From NCBI GenBank assembly GCA_011046405.1, contig DSAR01000148.1, forward strand, positions 1 to 21,791: a DNA stretch of 21,791 nucleotides, read 5' to 3'. The notes under the pieces are model-generated. The model ran no database searches. It was not told where the DNA came from and worked only from the letters and a program-made list of their open reading frames with translations. This document shows positions 1 to 7,511 of this stretch, one piece after another; position 1 is the stretch's first letter; every line of letters starts with the position of its first letter. This stretch comes from Chloroflexota bacterium. Its GTDB lineage: Bacteria > Chloroflexota > Anaerolineae > B4-G1. The translations under genes were made by a program, and so were the position numbers.

Positions 1-2891
1 GTTCCCCGCGCCGCCTTCTCCCACTCCGCCTCGGTGGGCAAGCGGTAGGGTTGACCGGTACGCTCTGTCAGCCAGCGGGTGTAGGCCAGGGCCTCGTACC
101 AAGAGACGCCCACGACCGGGTGGTTGTCCAGATTCCAGGTCGGATCGTCCCACCAGAAGGGCCGGTCGCGCTTCTCTGGCGGGCGTTGCGCCAGCCATCC
201 GGCATAGTTCTTTCTCGTCTCTTCATCCTCAATGACGGATAGGTCCGGCTCACTTTCGCCGGTGCGCCAGGCCCACCCAGCCTCGCTCCAGTAGCCTGGT
301 TCGTCGTACCCCCCGGCATCCACGAAGTTGGCGTACTGCCCATTCGTCACCGGGTACTTGCTGATGGAAAAGTCGGCCACTTCGACGGTGTGCTGTGGAT
401 ATTCGTCATCGTAGGCTCCCTCGTCCCCCTCGCGGCTGCCCATCAGGAACGGCCCGCCGGGAACGAAGACCAGTTCATCCAGGTCGCGGGGATCGCCCAG
501 GTGGGCCAGCACGCGACCAGCGGCAGCTCGCTCGACGGGGGTCAGGGCGCCCGCTTCGAGCAGGCGGGCCAGCCAACCGGCGACCCGCTCGATCCGAGCC
601 TGCCAGGGGTCGCGCCGGCGCAGTTGGGGTATCCCGATCTCCATGAGGGCTTGTCCCGCCAGCCAGGCACAGCGGTAGCTTGATTCGTCCCTTGGCGTCC
701 CGTCCGGCGCCTCGACGCACTCCCTGGGGCAGAGGTTGTCCACCGCGCTCAACGCTAGATCCACGCGGTTCTCGGCCCGCCCGGTCTTGCCCACGGCCAG
801 GAGAAACGGCTCTCGCCAGCGTTCCTCGTCTTGGTCCAGCAAATCGGATGCTCGGGTGGGAAAGTCAGGCTGGACGGAGAGATGACATCCTGCCAGGTAC
901 TCCTGCAAGGTGCGGTGTGGGAAGGCGTAGACCCCGGGTTTGCGCTCCAGGAGTAGCCCGGCCCGCTCGCGGACGTAGCGGATGACGTCCCCGGCGCGCG
1001 TCCAATCTCCCCCCAGGTAGCCCTGAAACACCTGGCGCAGGGTCGCCTCGGTGACGTCGGCCTCGGATGGGCCAGCGCTCCCCACATCGGCCTGGTGTTG
1101 GCCGTGGACGGTGTAAGCCACCTCCTCCAGGGCGATGCGCAGGTCGCGGGGCGAGAGCCGAGCGCGCGTCAGCGCCTCCCGACCCATGCGGGATTGCTCC
1201 CAGCGGGCCAGGAGCAGTTCGACGATCTCACCGTAGAGCTGGACGCGGTCCTCGGGCAGACGGCCGTAGGAGGAGTGCAATAGCGCCATCATCGTGAGGA
1301 GCAAAGGGTTGGGGGCCAGCGGGCGCAGGTCGACCCGCCGGACGGCGTCGCGCAGCCGGGCGGCCCGTTTCCCCGTCTCGGACGGAGTCATCAGCCCCAT
1401 GCGGCCCACCTCGGCGTACCAGACCTGGATGAAGTGGTCAATCTTTGCCTCGTCGAAGGGCGACAGGGCGGCCTGCTCGAAATCGGTCAGCCGCCAGGCT
1501 GGCTCTTGATAGGCATAGACGCGGCAGGTGACCAGGATGGGGGTGCGCTGGTGAGTCAGGGCGAAGTCGGTCACCCCGTCCAGCAGCCAACGGCGGGCGG
1601 CGGGGTCCACCTCGTCCAGTCCGTCGAGGAGCAGCATCACCCGGCCATCGAGCCGTTCCTCCAGGGCGGGGACGGCGGCGGACAGGTGGGCGGCGGAGAG
1701 AGTGCGGGCGACCGCATCCCACAAGGGGGTGGCGGCGCCGTTCTCGCTCACTGGAGCGGCGGGGGGCAGGTCACGCAGGATGACGCGCACGGGAATCAGG
1801 GGGGTGCGGGTCCAGCCGGGGAGCGCTTCCGGGTGAGCGACTGTTTCCACGGAGGCGGAGAGCGACGTGATGGCAGCCTGGGCCAGGTGGAAGGTAAGAT
1901 GGTTGACGAAGGTGGACTTGCCCGCGCCGGGATCGCCGAGGAGGACGAGATGGTCCATCCGGGAGACCGCCTCCACAGCCGTCATCGGGCGTTCCGGGTG
2001 TTCTCCCCGACGTCCCACGCCAGGGACCATTGGCATCTGGGACGGATCGTGTTCTCCTTCCTTCAGCGCAGCCAGTTCCTCATAACTGAGGGGGACGCGG
2101 CGGTCGGTGTCCAGGGCGGTGTAGATGGCGGATAAGGACATCGTCTCCTGGCTGGCAGCGTCGGCGGCGTGAGGGTCCATCCCGCGCAGGTGAAGGGCGT
2201 TACACTCGCGCATCAACCGCTCCAGGTAGGTGCGCAGGGCGCGATCCTGCTGCTCAGCCTCTTTCTGGGCGCGCGTATCCTCCACCAGCGTGACCGGGCT
2301 GCCGTCCCCAGTTGTGATCACCGTGGAGCGACTGTAGTCGCCGATCACGTTACCGTCGCCGTCGACCACGATCTGATCTCCACCGACAAAGATACTGCCG
2401 TCCCTCAGTTCCACGTCTCCGACGACGACGCTTCCCCTCACCACCGCTCCCTCCGCCAGCGTGACCAGGTTGGAGCGGCCCGGCAGGGCGGCGGTCTCCT
2501 GCACCAGTTGGCGGGCAAACGCTTCCCACCGGTCGCCCAGCGTCTCCTGGGCCGCTTCGAGGGCGTGGGTGGCCTGCAGGATGGCGTCCAGTTCGACGCG
2601 GGTCTGGGCGTCCTCCCGGGACTGGCCGGAGACCTGCTCACCGCCCTGGGCGCGGTCGTAGGTGCGCTGGACGAGGTTAGCGACCAGGTTGCTGCCGAAG
2701 CCAGAGGTAATGCCGACTAAGGTAGTCATCGCCGGGCCGGGTTCGTCGGCGTAGGCGGCGAGGAAGGGCAGCCAGGCAGAAGCGGCGATGAGGGTGTAGG
2801 CGGATTGGATGGATGTGGATTTGAGGTCGGGAGCGCGCTCGGCCCACCAGGCGTGGACCTGTGAGCGCCAACGTTCGACGTCAAAAGACAT
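1..2891 (-). CDS. NACHT-type STAND NTPase with C-terminal FGE-sulfatase domain (3' end outside window)
   Basis: One open frame of 963 codons reads from the ATG at 2891 to the left edge without a stop, so the C-terminus is missing. Residues ~1-140 are helical and unrecognised. Residues ~145-200 are a Gly/Val/Asp-rich stretch of short beta repeats (GSVVVGDVELRDGSIFVGGD). The NACHT core follows: Walker A GDPGAGKST near residue 317 and Walker B LLLDGLDEVD near 420. Residues from ~807 are an FGE/SUMF1-like domain (FVPGGPFLMGS, then YRLPTEAEWEKAARG near the edge). Bacterial NACHT proteins are STAND switches, and several act in anti-phage defence. The FGE-like fold often serves as a C-terminal sensing or binding module in such fusions. 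An AGGAGC ribosome site lies 6 bases before the start. A defence role is inferred from the architecture; the trigger is unknown and no N-terminal effector domain is recognisable. Confidence 0.9.
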   Translation of the reverse strand, partial: MSFDVERWRSQVHAWWAERAPDLKSTSIQSAYTLIAASAWLPFLAAYADEPGPAMTTLVGITSGFGSNLVANLVQRTYDRAQGGEQVSGQSREDAQTRVELDAILQATHALEAAQETLGDRWEAFARQLVQETAALPGRSNLVTLAEGAVVRGSVVVGDVELRDGSIFVGGDQIVVDGDGNVIGDYSRSTVITTGDGSPVTLVEDTRAQKEAEQQDRALRTYLERLMRECNALHLRGMDPHAADAASQETMSLSAIYTALDTDRRVPLSYEELAALKEGEHDPSQMPMVPGVGRRGEHPERPMTAVEAVSRMDHLVLLGDPGAGKSTFVNHLTFHLAQAAITSLSASVETVAHPEALPGWTRTPLIPVRVILRDLPPAAPVSENGAATPLWDAVARTLSAAHLSAAVPALEERLDGRVMLLLDGLDEVDPAARRWLLDGVTDFALTHQRTPILVTCRVYAYQEPAWRLTDFEQAALSPFDEAKIDHFIQVWYAEVGRMGLMTPSETGKRAARLRDAVRRVDLRPLAPNPLLLTMMALLHSSYGRLPEDRVQLYGEIVELLLARWEQSRMGREALTRARLSPRDLRIALEEVAYTVHGQHQADVGSAGPSEADVTEATLRQVFQGYLGGDWTRAGDVIRYVRERAGLLLERKPGVYAFPHRTLQEYLAGCHLSVQPDFPTRASDLLDQDEERWREPFLLAVGKTGRAENRVDLALSAVDNLCPRECVEAPDGTPRDESSYRCAWLAGQALMEIGIPQLRRRDPWQARIERVAGWLARLLEAGALTPVERAAAGRVLAHLGDPRDLDELVFVPGGPFLMGSREGDEGAYDDEYPQHTVEVADFSISKYPVTNGQYANFVDAGGYDEPGYWSEAGWAWRTGESEPDLSVIEDEETRKNYAGWLAQRPPEKRDRPFWWDDPTWNLDNHPVVGVSWYEALAYTRWLTERTGQPYRLPTEAEWEKAARG

Positions 2892-2997
2892 GGGTTGCTC
2901 CTTTGGATGGTATGAGGAACGGCGCTGGGGCAAGGAGAGGCTTTTTCGTTGTCAGTATACTTGGGTTTTCCCTGTCGTTTTCATCAAAGTCGGTCAT
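2881..2997 (-). CDS. 38-aa leader ORF overlapping the NACHT gene start
   Basis: An ATG at 2997, preceded by AAGGAGAG at good spacing, opens a 38-codon frame (begins MTDFDENDREN, ends GATHVF). Its TGA lies 11 bases inside the NACHT gene, whose ATG is in another frame. The ORF is the first one after a good promoter at 3016-3043. The peptide has an acidic start and a Pro-rich middle, and I do not recognise it. The arrangement suggests translational coupling or a small partner protein made with the NACHT ATPase. It could also be a chance ORF in an untranslated leader, but the ribosome site and position argue for translation. Confidence 0.5.
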   Translation of the reverse strand: MTDFDENDRENPSILTTKKPLLAPAPFLIPSKGATHVF

Positions 2998-3015
2998 CGT
3001 TCTCTCCTTCGATCC

Positions 3016-3043
3016 AGTATAGCGGATTTCACCCTCTATGCAA
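3016..3043 (-). promoter_or_regulatory. Promoter for the leader ORF / NACHT gene
   Basis: On the minus strand, TTGCAT (3038-3043) and TATACT (3016-3021) are separated by 16 bases and lie about 20 bases upstream of the AAGGAG site of the leader ORF. This fits a sigma70-type promoter. No operator repeat is obvious around it. Confidence 0.6.
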
Positions 3044-3122
3044 GCGATTGCTCTCCCCCTCTCGACGTATCTCAGAAAGGGGACGGCGCTTTCGATCCAA
3101 TTTGTTCACAGTTCCACAGTGC

Positions 3123-3151
3123 TTGCGTTACCAGAACAATTGTGCTATCCT
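3123..3151 (+). promoter_or_regulatory. Promoter of the WGR gene, probably giving a leaderless mRNA
   Basis: TTGCGT (3123-3128) and TATCCT (3146-3151) are 17 bases apart. The ATG of the WGR gene follows only 6 bases after the -10 box, so transcription would start at or next to the start codon. The hexamers match the consensus only moderately. Confidence 0.45.
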
Positions 3152-3157
3152 GGGGGC

Positions 3158-3394
3158 ATGGGCGTGCAACGGTTCGTCAAGGTGGACCCAGAGAAGAATC
3201 AGCGGCGGTGGTACGTGGTCGCCTGGGGACCCACGCTGTTCGGTGATTGGGCCGTGATGCGCGCCTGGGGCCGGTTGGACGCCGATTGGTCGCAGCGGAA
3301 GATCGACGAATTCTCCACGGAAGACGAGGCCCGCACCGAGGCCCAGGCGCAGGTGGAACGGCGGGAGCGACGGGGATACGTGAGGAGCGATTAA
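3158..3394 (+). CDS. Small WGR-domain protein
   Basis: This 78-aa protein is essentially one WGR domain. The run KNQRRWYVVAWGPTLFGDW, followed by the defining W-G-R of RAWGRL, is typical of the family. WGR domains occur in PARPs, some bacterial ligases and MolR-like proteins, where they bind nucleic acid ends; stand-alone small versions are known in bacteria. The frame is open back to 3038, but the domain fits the ATG at 3158, which sits just behind a -10 box. The C-terminal third is charged and helical (EDEARTEAQAQVERRER). It is the only convincing plus-strand gene here and its last 4 bases overlap the 3' end of the zinc-ribbon gene opposite. Any role beyond DNA or RNA binding is unknown. 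Confidence 0.8.
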   Translation: MGVQRFVKVDPEKNQRRWYVVAWGPTLFGDWAVMRAWGRLDADWSQRKIDEFSTEDEARTEAQAQVERRERRGYVRSD

Positions 3395-3588
3395 CGCCTC
3401 TGGGGATTGTGTCGCAACCGGCAGTGCTCCCCCTCGCCCCGGACGTGGCGGTAGAAGTAGACCACGCTGCCGTCCATCCGGCGACGCTTACGTTTGGTGA
3501 CGGGGGCACCGCAGGCCGGGCACCGGGCGCGGTCGGGGGAGTCGGGGCTGGCTTGGATGATCTCGTCGTTTACTTTGGCTTCGCGCAT
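3391..3588 (-). CDS. Small zinc-ribbon-like protein
   Basis: This is a 65-aa basic protein with a GGGGAG ribosome site 7 to 12 bases before the ATG. It carries RCPACGAPVTKRKRRRMDG, then YRHVRGEGEHC. The CPAC knuckle plus a later His and Cys could hold one zinc, and the KRKRRR patch would favour nucleic acid binding. I do not recognise a named family. It is convergent with the WGR gene and overlaps it by 4 bases, so the two may have antisense effects on each other. Its only visible upstream signal is the TATAAT at the end of the MITE-like element at 3664-3811, about 80 bases upstream of the start. Confidence 0.6.
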   Translation of the reverse strand: MREAKVNDEIIQASPDSPDRARCPACGAPVTKRKRRRMDGSVVYFYRHVRGEGEHCRLRHNPQRR

Positions 3589-3661
3589 GATCTATCTCCC
3601 CGACTCACACTAACCGTCTGTCGATCCCCGCTCGTATGCGGCTTTTTGCATCATCACTTAT

Positions 3662-4555
3662 TTAGACATTATACCGATTTAATTGTTTGGAGTAGAATCC
3701 AAACTTTCTGGATACTCTACCCCTGTTTTTGGAAGCAAGTGCCATTTTTATGTCGATTCTCTGCTCTGGGCGATGGAAAATGCCGTCCAAAGTTAAATCG
3801 ATATAATGTCTTTTTAATGGCTGAGCGTCAAATTCGACGACGCGCCAGACACCGTCACTGTGCAACTCGATCACGGCTCCGTAGATGTACCGTTTTTCTT
3901 GTTCCTCAACCACACCGGTTACGCAGCGGGAGAGGTCATCGCTGACCGGCGCGCCGTCCCACCACTCTTTGTATCCTCGACATTGCTCCAAGTCGTACAC
4001 GATGGCAGTCAGTGTCGGCGCGGCCAGCACGCGCCCCACCGTGCAACGCTCGAAATTGTCGCAATACACCGGATGCTCCGGGCCGAGGTCAGCCATGTAG
4101 ATCTCAAATCTATCGGGGCGCGTGTATTCGGCGGCCACATGCGGGGCAGCCAGGCTTAGCATCTTCTCCATCGCCGCTTCCCGGTCGTAGGCCAGGGCTT
4201 CCTCGTTGCTCCGGTCGCTGATGACCTCGACGGCCATCACCGCGTCGAAAGCCTCGCGGACCGCTGCCTCGATTTCGGGCGGGGGGACCAGGTAGCGCTC
4301 TCCGGAGAGATCGTCAATCCGCTGCTCCCAGCCATCGGTTGGCAACGGTGTCGGGGTCAATGTCGGCGTCGGTGTTAGGGCTACTGTTGGCGTCGTTTGA
4401 GTTGGTGTTTCCGTCGGAGTTTGGGTCGGCGTCAATGTCGGTGGCGTGGTAACGGTGATTGTTATGTCGCTTGCGCCAATGACGCAACCCGACAAAACGA
4501 GCGTTGCCAAAACGAGTATTGTCAACAGAAACTTTTCGGTAGTAATTTGTCTCAT
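3662..4555 (-). CDS. Lipoprotein with Thr/Pro-rich linker; C-terminus extended by an inserted element
   Basis: This 297-aa protein has a signal peptide ending in a lipobox (LVLSGC, lipidated Cys24), then a Thr/Pro repeat linker to about residue 73 (TPTPTLTPTPLPTDGW), then a globular part of unknown family. It should sit on the outer face of the cytoplasmic membrane. Its ATG overlaps the stop of the DUF4091 gene (ATGA), and an AGGAAGGAAG ribosome site precedes it, so the two are probably co-translated. The last 49 codons are encoded by the MITE-like element. Removing the element and one TTT copy gives codons CCA TTA AAA TAA, so the original protein would end at residue 248. An upstream in-frame extension to 5056 exists but is a shadow of the gene before it. 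Function is unknown. Confidence 0.85.
   Translation of the reverse strand: MRQITTEKFLLTILVLATLVLSGCVIGASDITITVTTPPTLTPTQTPTETPTQTTPTVALTPTPTLTPTPLPTDGWEQRIDDLSGERYLVPPPEIEAAVREAFDAVMAVEVISDRSNEEALAYDREAAMEKMLSLAAPHVAAEYTRPDRFEIYMADLGPEHPVYCDNFERCTVGRVLAAPTLTAIVYDLEQCRGYKEWWDGAPVSDDLSRCVTGVVEEQEKRYIYGAVIELHSDGVWRVVEFDAQPLKRHYIDLTLDGIFHRPEQRIDIKMALASKNRGRVSRKFGFYSKQLNRYNV
3664..3811. mobile_element. 148-bp MITE-like element with ~26-bp terminal inverted repeats
   Basis: The left end reads AGACATTATACCGATTTAA and the reverse complement of the right end reads AGACATTATATCGATTTAA. The match continues with a 2-base gap through TTTGGA (left 3664-3691, right 3786-3811). The interior is AT-rich and holds a hairpin (GTAGAATCCA at 3692-3701 pairing with TGGATACTCTAC at 3709-3720, two bases bulged). 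No transposase is encoded, so this would be a non-autonomous element. The flanks share TTT (3661-3663 and 3812-3814), a possible 3-bp target duplication in an AT-rich site. Both ends carry an outward-reading TATAAT. The parent transposon family is not identifiable from the sequence alone. Confidence 0.65.
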
Positions 4556-7482
4556 ACTTCCTTCCTGTTTTGCAGATAGAGCCGGAACGCAGGCCAGAAC
4601 GCGACGTTCGACAGCGGCGACCACGTTCCCCCTGCATCCTGGGATTTGAGTGCGAAGTAGCGCGCGCCTCCGGTGTAGGGCCCACTTCCCCTGACTGTGG
4701 ATACATCCCCCATCAACGTGCCGGTCGGCACGGATATTGCTCCCCAGTTCACCTCGGTGATGCGCGCCTCGCAATAGCGCACGCTCGTCGTGACGGCGTC
4801 GGACAGCGGCGTCCATTGGAGCGTGACCGTGAGTTGGTTTACACCCCCGATCTCGCCCGTGATCGCGTGTGTCACGCGCAGGTCGCGCACGGCGGCGGCC
4901 CGCACGCTGATGTAATCCTCGCGCAGCAACTCGTCGCTGCCGCCCGCGCCGGTGACGTGCAAGCGCACAGCGTATACGCCGGTCTTCGTGTATGTGTGCG
5001 TGGGGTGCTGCTCTGTAGCGTCCACCGCGCCGTCGTCGTCGAAATCCCAGGCCCACGTCGTCGGTCCGTTGGTGGAAGTGTCGGTGAAGTGCACGGTGTG
5101 CGGCGCATCCCCCTCGGTCACGTCCACGTGGAAGTCGGCCGTTGGCGGCGCAGCCTCGATATCCAGGTAGTTGAGCATCGTGTACTCATTGAAGATGCCC
5201 ATCGCCATGGTCAGCTTGCGGTCGCGCACGGTAACACGCTCGGTGCGCACCAGGTACGGGTCAGCAGCCTCGTCATCTACAAAGACCGCGCCTTCGATCT
5301 CGACGTAATTGTGCGCATAGCTGCGTCCCTGCCAACCCACGGAGACGGTCACGTCGTAGTCACCGTTGGGTAGATCGAACTCGAAGGTAGCCGGGCGTCC
5401 CCAATCGGAATAGAGGATGCTGGCTTGCAGCAGATTGGGCGCGCTGCTGAGATACTGCGTCATCCAGTGAGCGTCCGGCGAACTGTACCAACCGTAGCCA
5501 GCGTCGTTGTCGTAATCCGCCCAACCGATTTTGAGATACTCGCGTCCATCGACGATGAGCGGGTCGGCGCTCGGCTCTCCGGCGGGATCCTGGAAGTTGA
5601 CGTAGTAGTTGCCAGGCGGCCCCTCGGCGCGGGGATGGGTGGCTGGCGGGCTGACGTCGGGGATGTCCGCGATCTCGCCGCCGTTCTTCAGCCCGATGAG
5701 GCGGCGCAGGTTGTAGATGAAGTCGTCGTCGCGCGTGTAGCTGGTCAGCCCGGTGATGATCTTGGCCGCCTGTGCGTCGGCGTCGTTGCTTGCATCGACC
5801 TGGGGCTGCCCACCCGCCAGCACGTAGAGGTACTCGTAATCCTCCAGGCCGTCGCGCAGCATCTCCAGGCGGATCGAGGGAACAAAGCGGTGGCCGTTTG
5901 CGCCGTAGGCGATGGCGCTGTTATCCTTCGCGGGTGGGTAGAGCAAGAAGGTGTTGCCGTTCTGTCCGTAGGTCATCGGATCGGTCCACGGATTCTTACT
6001 CCAATCGTTCACGGCGTAGTAGGCGATGCCGCGCACGCGATAGCGCCACAGGAACCAGCCGGTCAGCTTGGCCTCAATGCCGGGATGATCCAACGTGATG
6101 GGGTTGAAATAGGGCGGGCGCGTGCCGTGCAGGAAATAGATCCACGTCTCCTCGCCGTGATCGCGCGCGCGGGTGTGGGAAACGGCGGGATCGTAGTTGT
6201 TGAGCACCGGCAGCCAGACGTCAATGTGCGCGCCAGGCTGATCGTAGATTTCGGGTTTCGGCTCCTCGGAGACCATCAACTTGAGGTTGGGCGCGGCCTG
6301 GTGGGAATACCGCGAATACCACGCCACCGCGTTGTAGTCAGCCTCATCCTGCGGCTCGTTGGCGAAGTAATGGTAGGCCTCGTCGAGATAGCCTTGATCG
6401 GTGACGTAGCTTTCCAACGCGGCGACGTAATCGAACCATGCGGTGTTGTAGGCTGAGGTCGGATTTTGCAGCCAGTCGGTCGCGCTGCGTGTGACGCCGC
6501 AGAATGTGGCGGGCCGCTGGTCTTGCGAGGGGTCATTGTGAGCAAACGAGGCCATCATCCACGAGGGAAAACCTGTGCCTCCGTTGAACGGGGCGGTGAA
6601 CGTATCATCCAACAGCCCCACGCCGTCCAAATAGCGCGCGGCCAGATCCTCGAAGCCCCAGATGCCGTGCGGATCGGAGAGGGTGTGCGTGTCGCAGTCA
6701 TAGTCGATGTATGGGCTGGCAAACGTGCCGCCGCCAGTCAGGCCGCCGGGCCACAGCGGGCCCTTGGGCGTCAGCCGGTGGTCGATGAAGTACTGCTTGA
6801 TGGCGTCCACGTAGGTCCAGTATGCTGTGCCGGTACCGGAGACGCCGTACTTGCTCATGATGCTCTGGTGCGAGTAGTTCATCTGCGATTTGACGTGCAA
6901 GTCGACGGGAATGGCAAAATCGAAGACGTGGAGCGTCACAGGCACACTGACGCTTCCGATGGACACGCTGGCAACGTAATCCCCGGCAGGCGCGGTCTCT
7001 GGCACGGTGAGACTGAAGCAGAAGGCGGTGTTTTCCCCGGCGGTGAGCGGGACGCTGGCCCCGTCACCTAAGGGCCACAGCGGATCGGGGTAGGGGCCGG
7101 TGCGTCCCAGGCTGTCGGTCGCCTGGTCGATCTGCACGTACTCGACCCGGTACAGCTCCGCCGTGATGCCCGCGCCGAAGTCGGGCGCGTGCACGATGAC
7201 GTCGCCGCTGCTGGCGGGTCGCGCCACCACGACGAACGGCTCGGTCTCATTGCGGGCGGCGTAGACCTTCACGCCGCTGCCGGTCTCGGTTGGAACGGGA
7301 TCGTCCTCGAAGATGCGTCGGCTGGGCGGCGCGGTCCACAGCGTGAGCGCCGCCGTCGATTCTTCCAGGCGGTAGGTGTAAGTTTCGAGGTCGGCTTGGG
7401 TCCTTGCGGGCACTATGTACAGAGGAGCCGCCACTGGCAAGAGAATCGAACAGGTGACCATGAGAGATAACCACAGTTTCAT
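4552..7482 (-). CDS. Secreted DUF4091 (glycoside-hydrolase-like) protein with PKD domain
   Basis: This is a 976-aa exported protein. Residues 1-30 are a signal peptide. Residues ~35-210 form a beta-rich N-terminal domain. A large catalytic-like region follows, with DUF4091 features at ~480-560 (GIAYYAVNDWSKNPW; IRLEMLRDGLEDYEYL). Residues ~624-775 resemble a malectin-like carbohydrate-binding domain, ~784-855 are a PKD domain (TWAWDFDDDGAVDATEQHPT), and the rest looks like a fibronectin type III domain. DUF4091 proteins are related to glycoside hydrolases, so binding or cleavage of an extracellular glycan is likely, but the substrate cannot be read from sequence. The start lies 29 bases after the stop of the HipA-like gene, with no strong ribosome site. 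It overlaps the following lipoprotein gene by 4 bases. Confidence 0.85.
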   Translation of the reverse strand: MKLWLSLMVTCSILLPVAAPLYIVPARTQADLETYTYRLEESTAALTLWTAPPSRRIFEDDPVPTETGSGVKVYAARNETEPFVVVARPASSGDVIVHAPDFGAGITAELYRVEYVQIDQATDSLGRTGPYPDPLWPLGDGASVPLTAGENTAFCFSLTVPETAPAGDYVASVSIGSVSVPVTLHVFDFAIPVDLHVKSQMNYSHQSIMSKYGVSGTGTAYWTYVDAIKQYFIDHRLTPKGPLWPGGLTGGGTFASPYIDYDCDTHTLSDPHGIWGFEDLAARYLDGVGLLDDTFTAPFNGGTGFPSWMMASFAHNDPSQDQRPATFCGVTRSATDWLQNPTSAYNTAWFDYVAALESYVTDQGYLDEAYHYFANEPQDEADYNAVAWYSRYSHQAAPNLKLMVSEEPKPEIYDQPGAHIDVWLPVLNNYDPAVSHTRARDHGEETWIYFLHGTRPPYFNPITLDHPGIEAKLTGWFLWRYRVRGIAYYAVNDWSKNPWTDPMTYGQNGNTFLLYPPAKDNSAIAYGANGHRFVPSIRLEMLRDGLEDYEYLYVLAGGQPQVDASNDADAQAAKIITGLTSYTRDDDFIYNLRRLIGLKNGGEIADIPDVSPPATHPRAEGPPGNYYVNFQDPAGEPSADPLIVDGREYLKIGWADYDNDAGYGWYSSPDAHWMTQYLSSAPNLLQASILYSDWGRPATFEFDLPNGDYDVTVSVGWQGRSYAHNYVEIEGAVFVDDEAADPYLVRTERVTVRDRKLTMAMGIFNEYTMLNYLDIEAAPPTADFHVDVTEGDAPHTVHFTDTSTNGPTTWAWDFDDDGAVDATEQHPTHTYTKTGVYAVRLHVTGAGGSDELLREDYISVRAAAVRDLRVTHAITGEIGGVNQLTVTLQWTPLSDAVTTSVRYCEARITEVNWGAISVPTGTLMGDVSTVRGSGPYTGGARYFALKSQDAGGTWSPLSNVAFWPAFRLYLQNRKEV

Positions 7483-7511
7483 TTATCGCTTGTCCCGGCC
7501 TAAAAGTGCCA

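Noticed and set aside
1434..2135. 233-aa plus-strand frame
   Set aside because: It is the opposite-strand shadow of the NACHT gene, Gly/Gln-rich and without recognisable motifs.
3628..3647. CCGC-loop-GCGG followed by a T-run on the plus strand, like an intrinsic terminator
   Set aside because: The stem is only 4 bp and no plus-strand gene ends nearby; the WGR gene ends 230 bases earlier behind another gene.
4330..4450. CRISPR-like or tandem repeat in the GTCGGCGT-rich stretch
   Set aside because: It encodes the Thr/Pro linker of the lipoprotein; units are irregular and codon-phased, with no spacers.
3662..5056. 464-aa minus-strand frame starting at 5056
   Set aside because: The first 167 codons are Arg/His-rich shadow sequence of the DUF4091 gene; the lipoprotein signal peptide and ribosome site fix the start at 4555.
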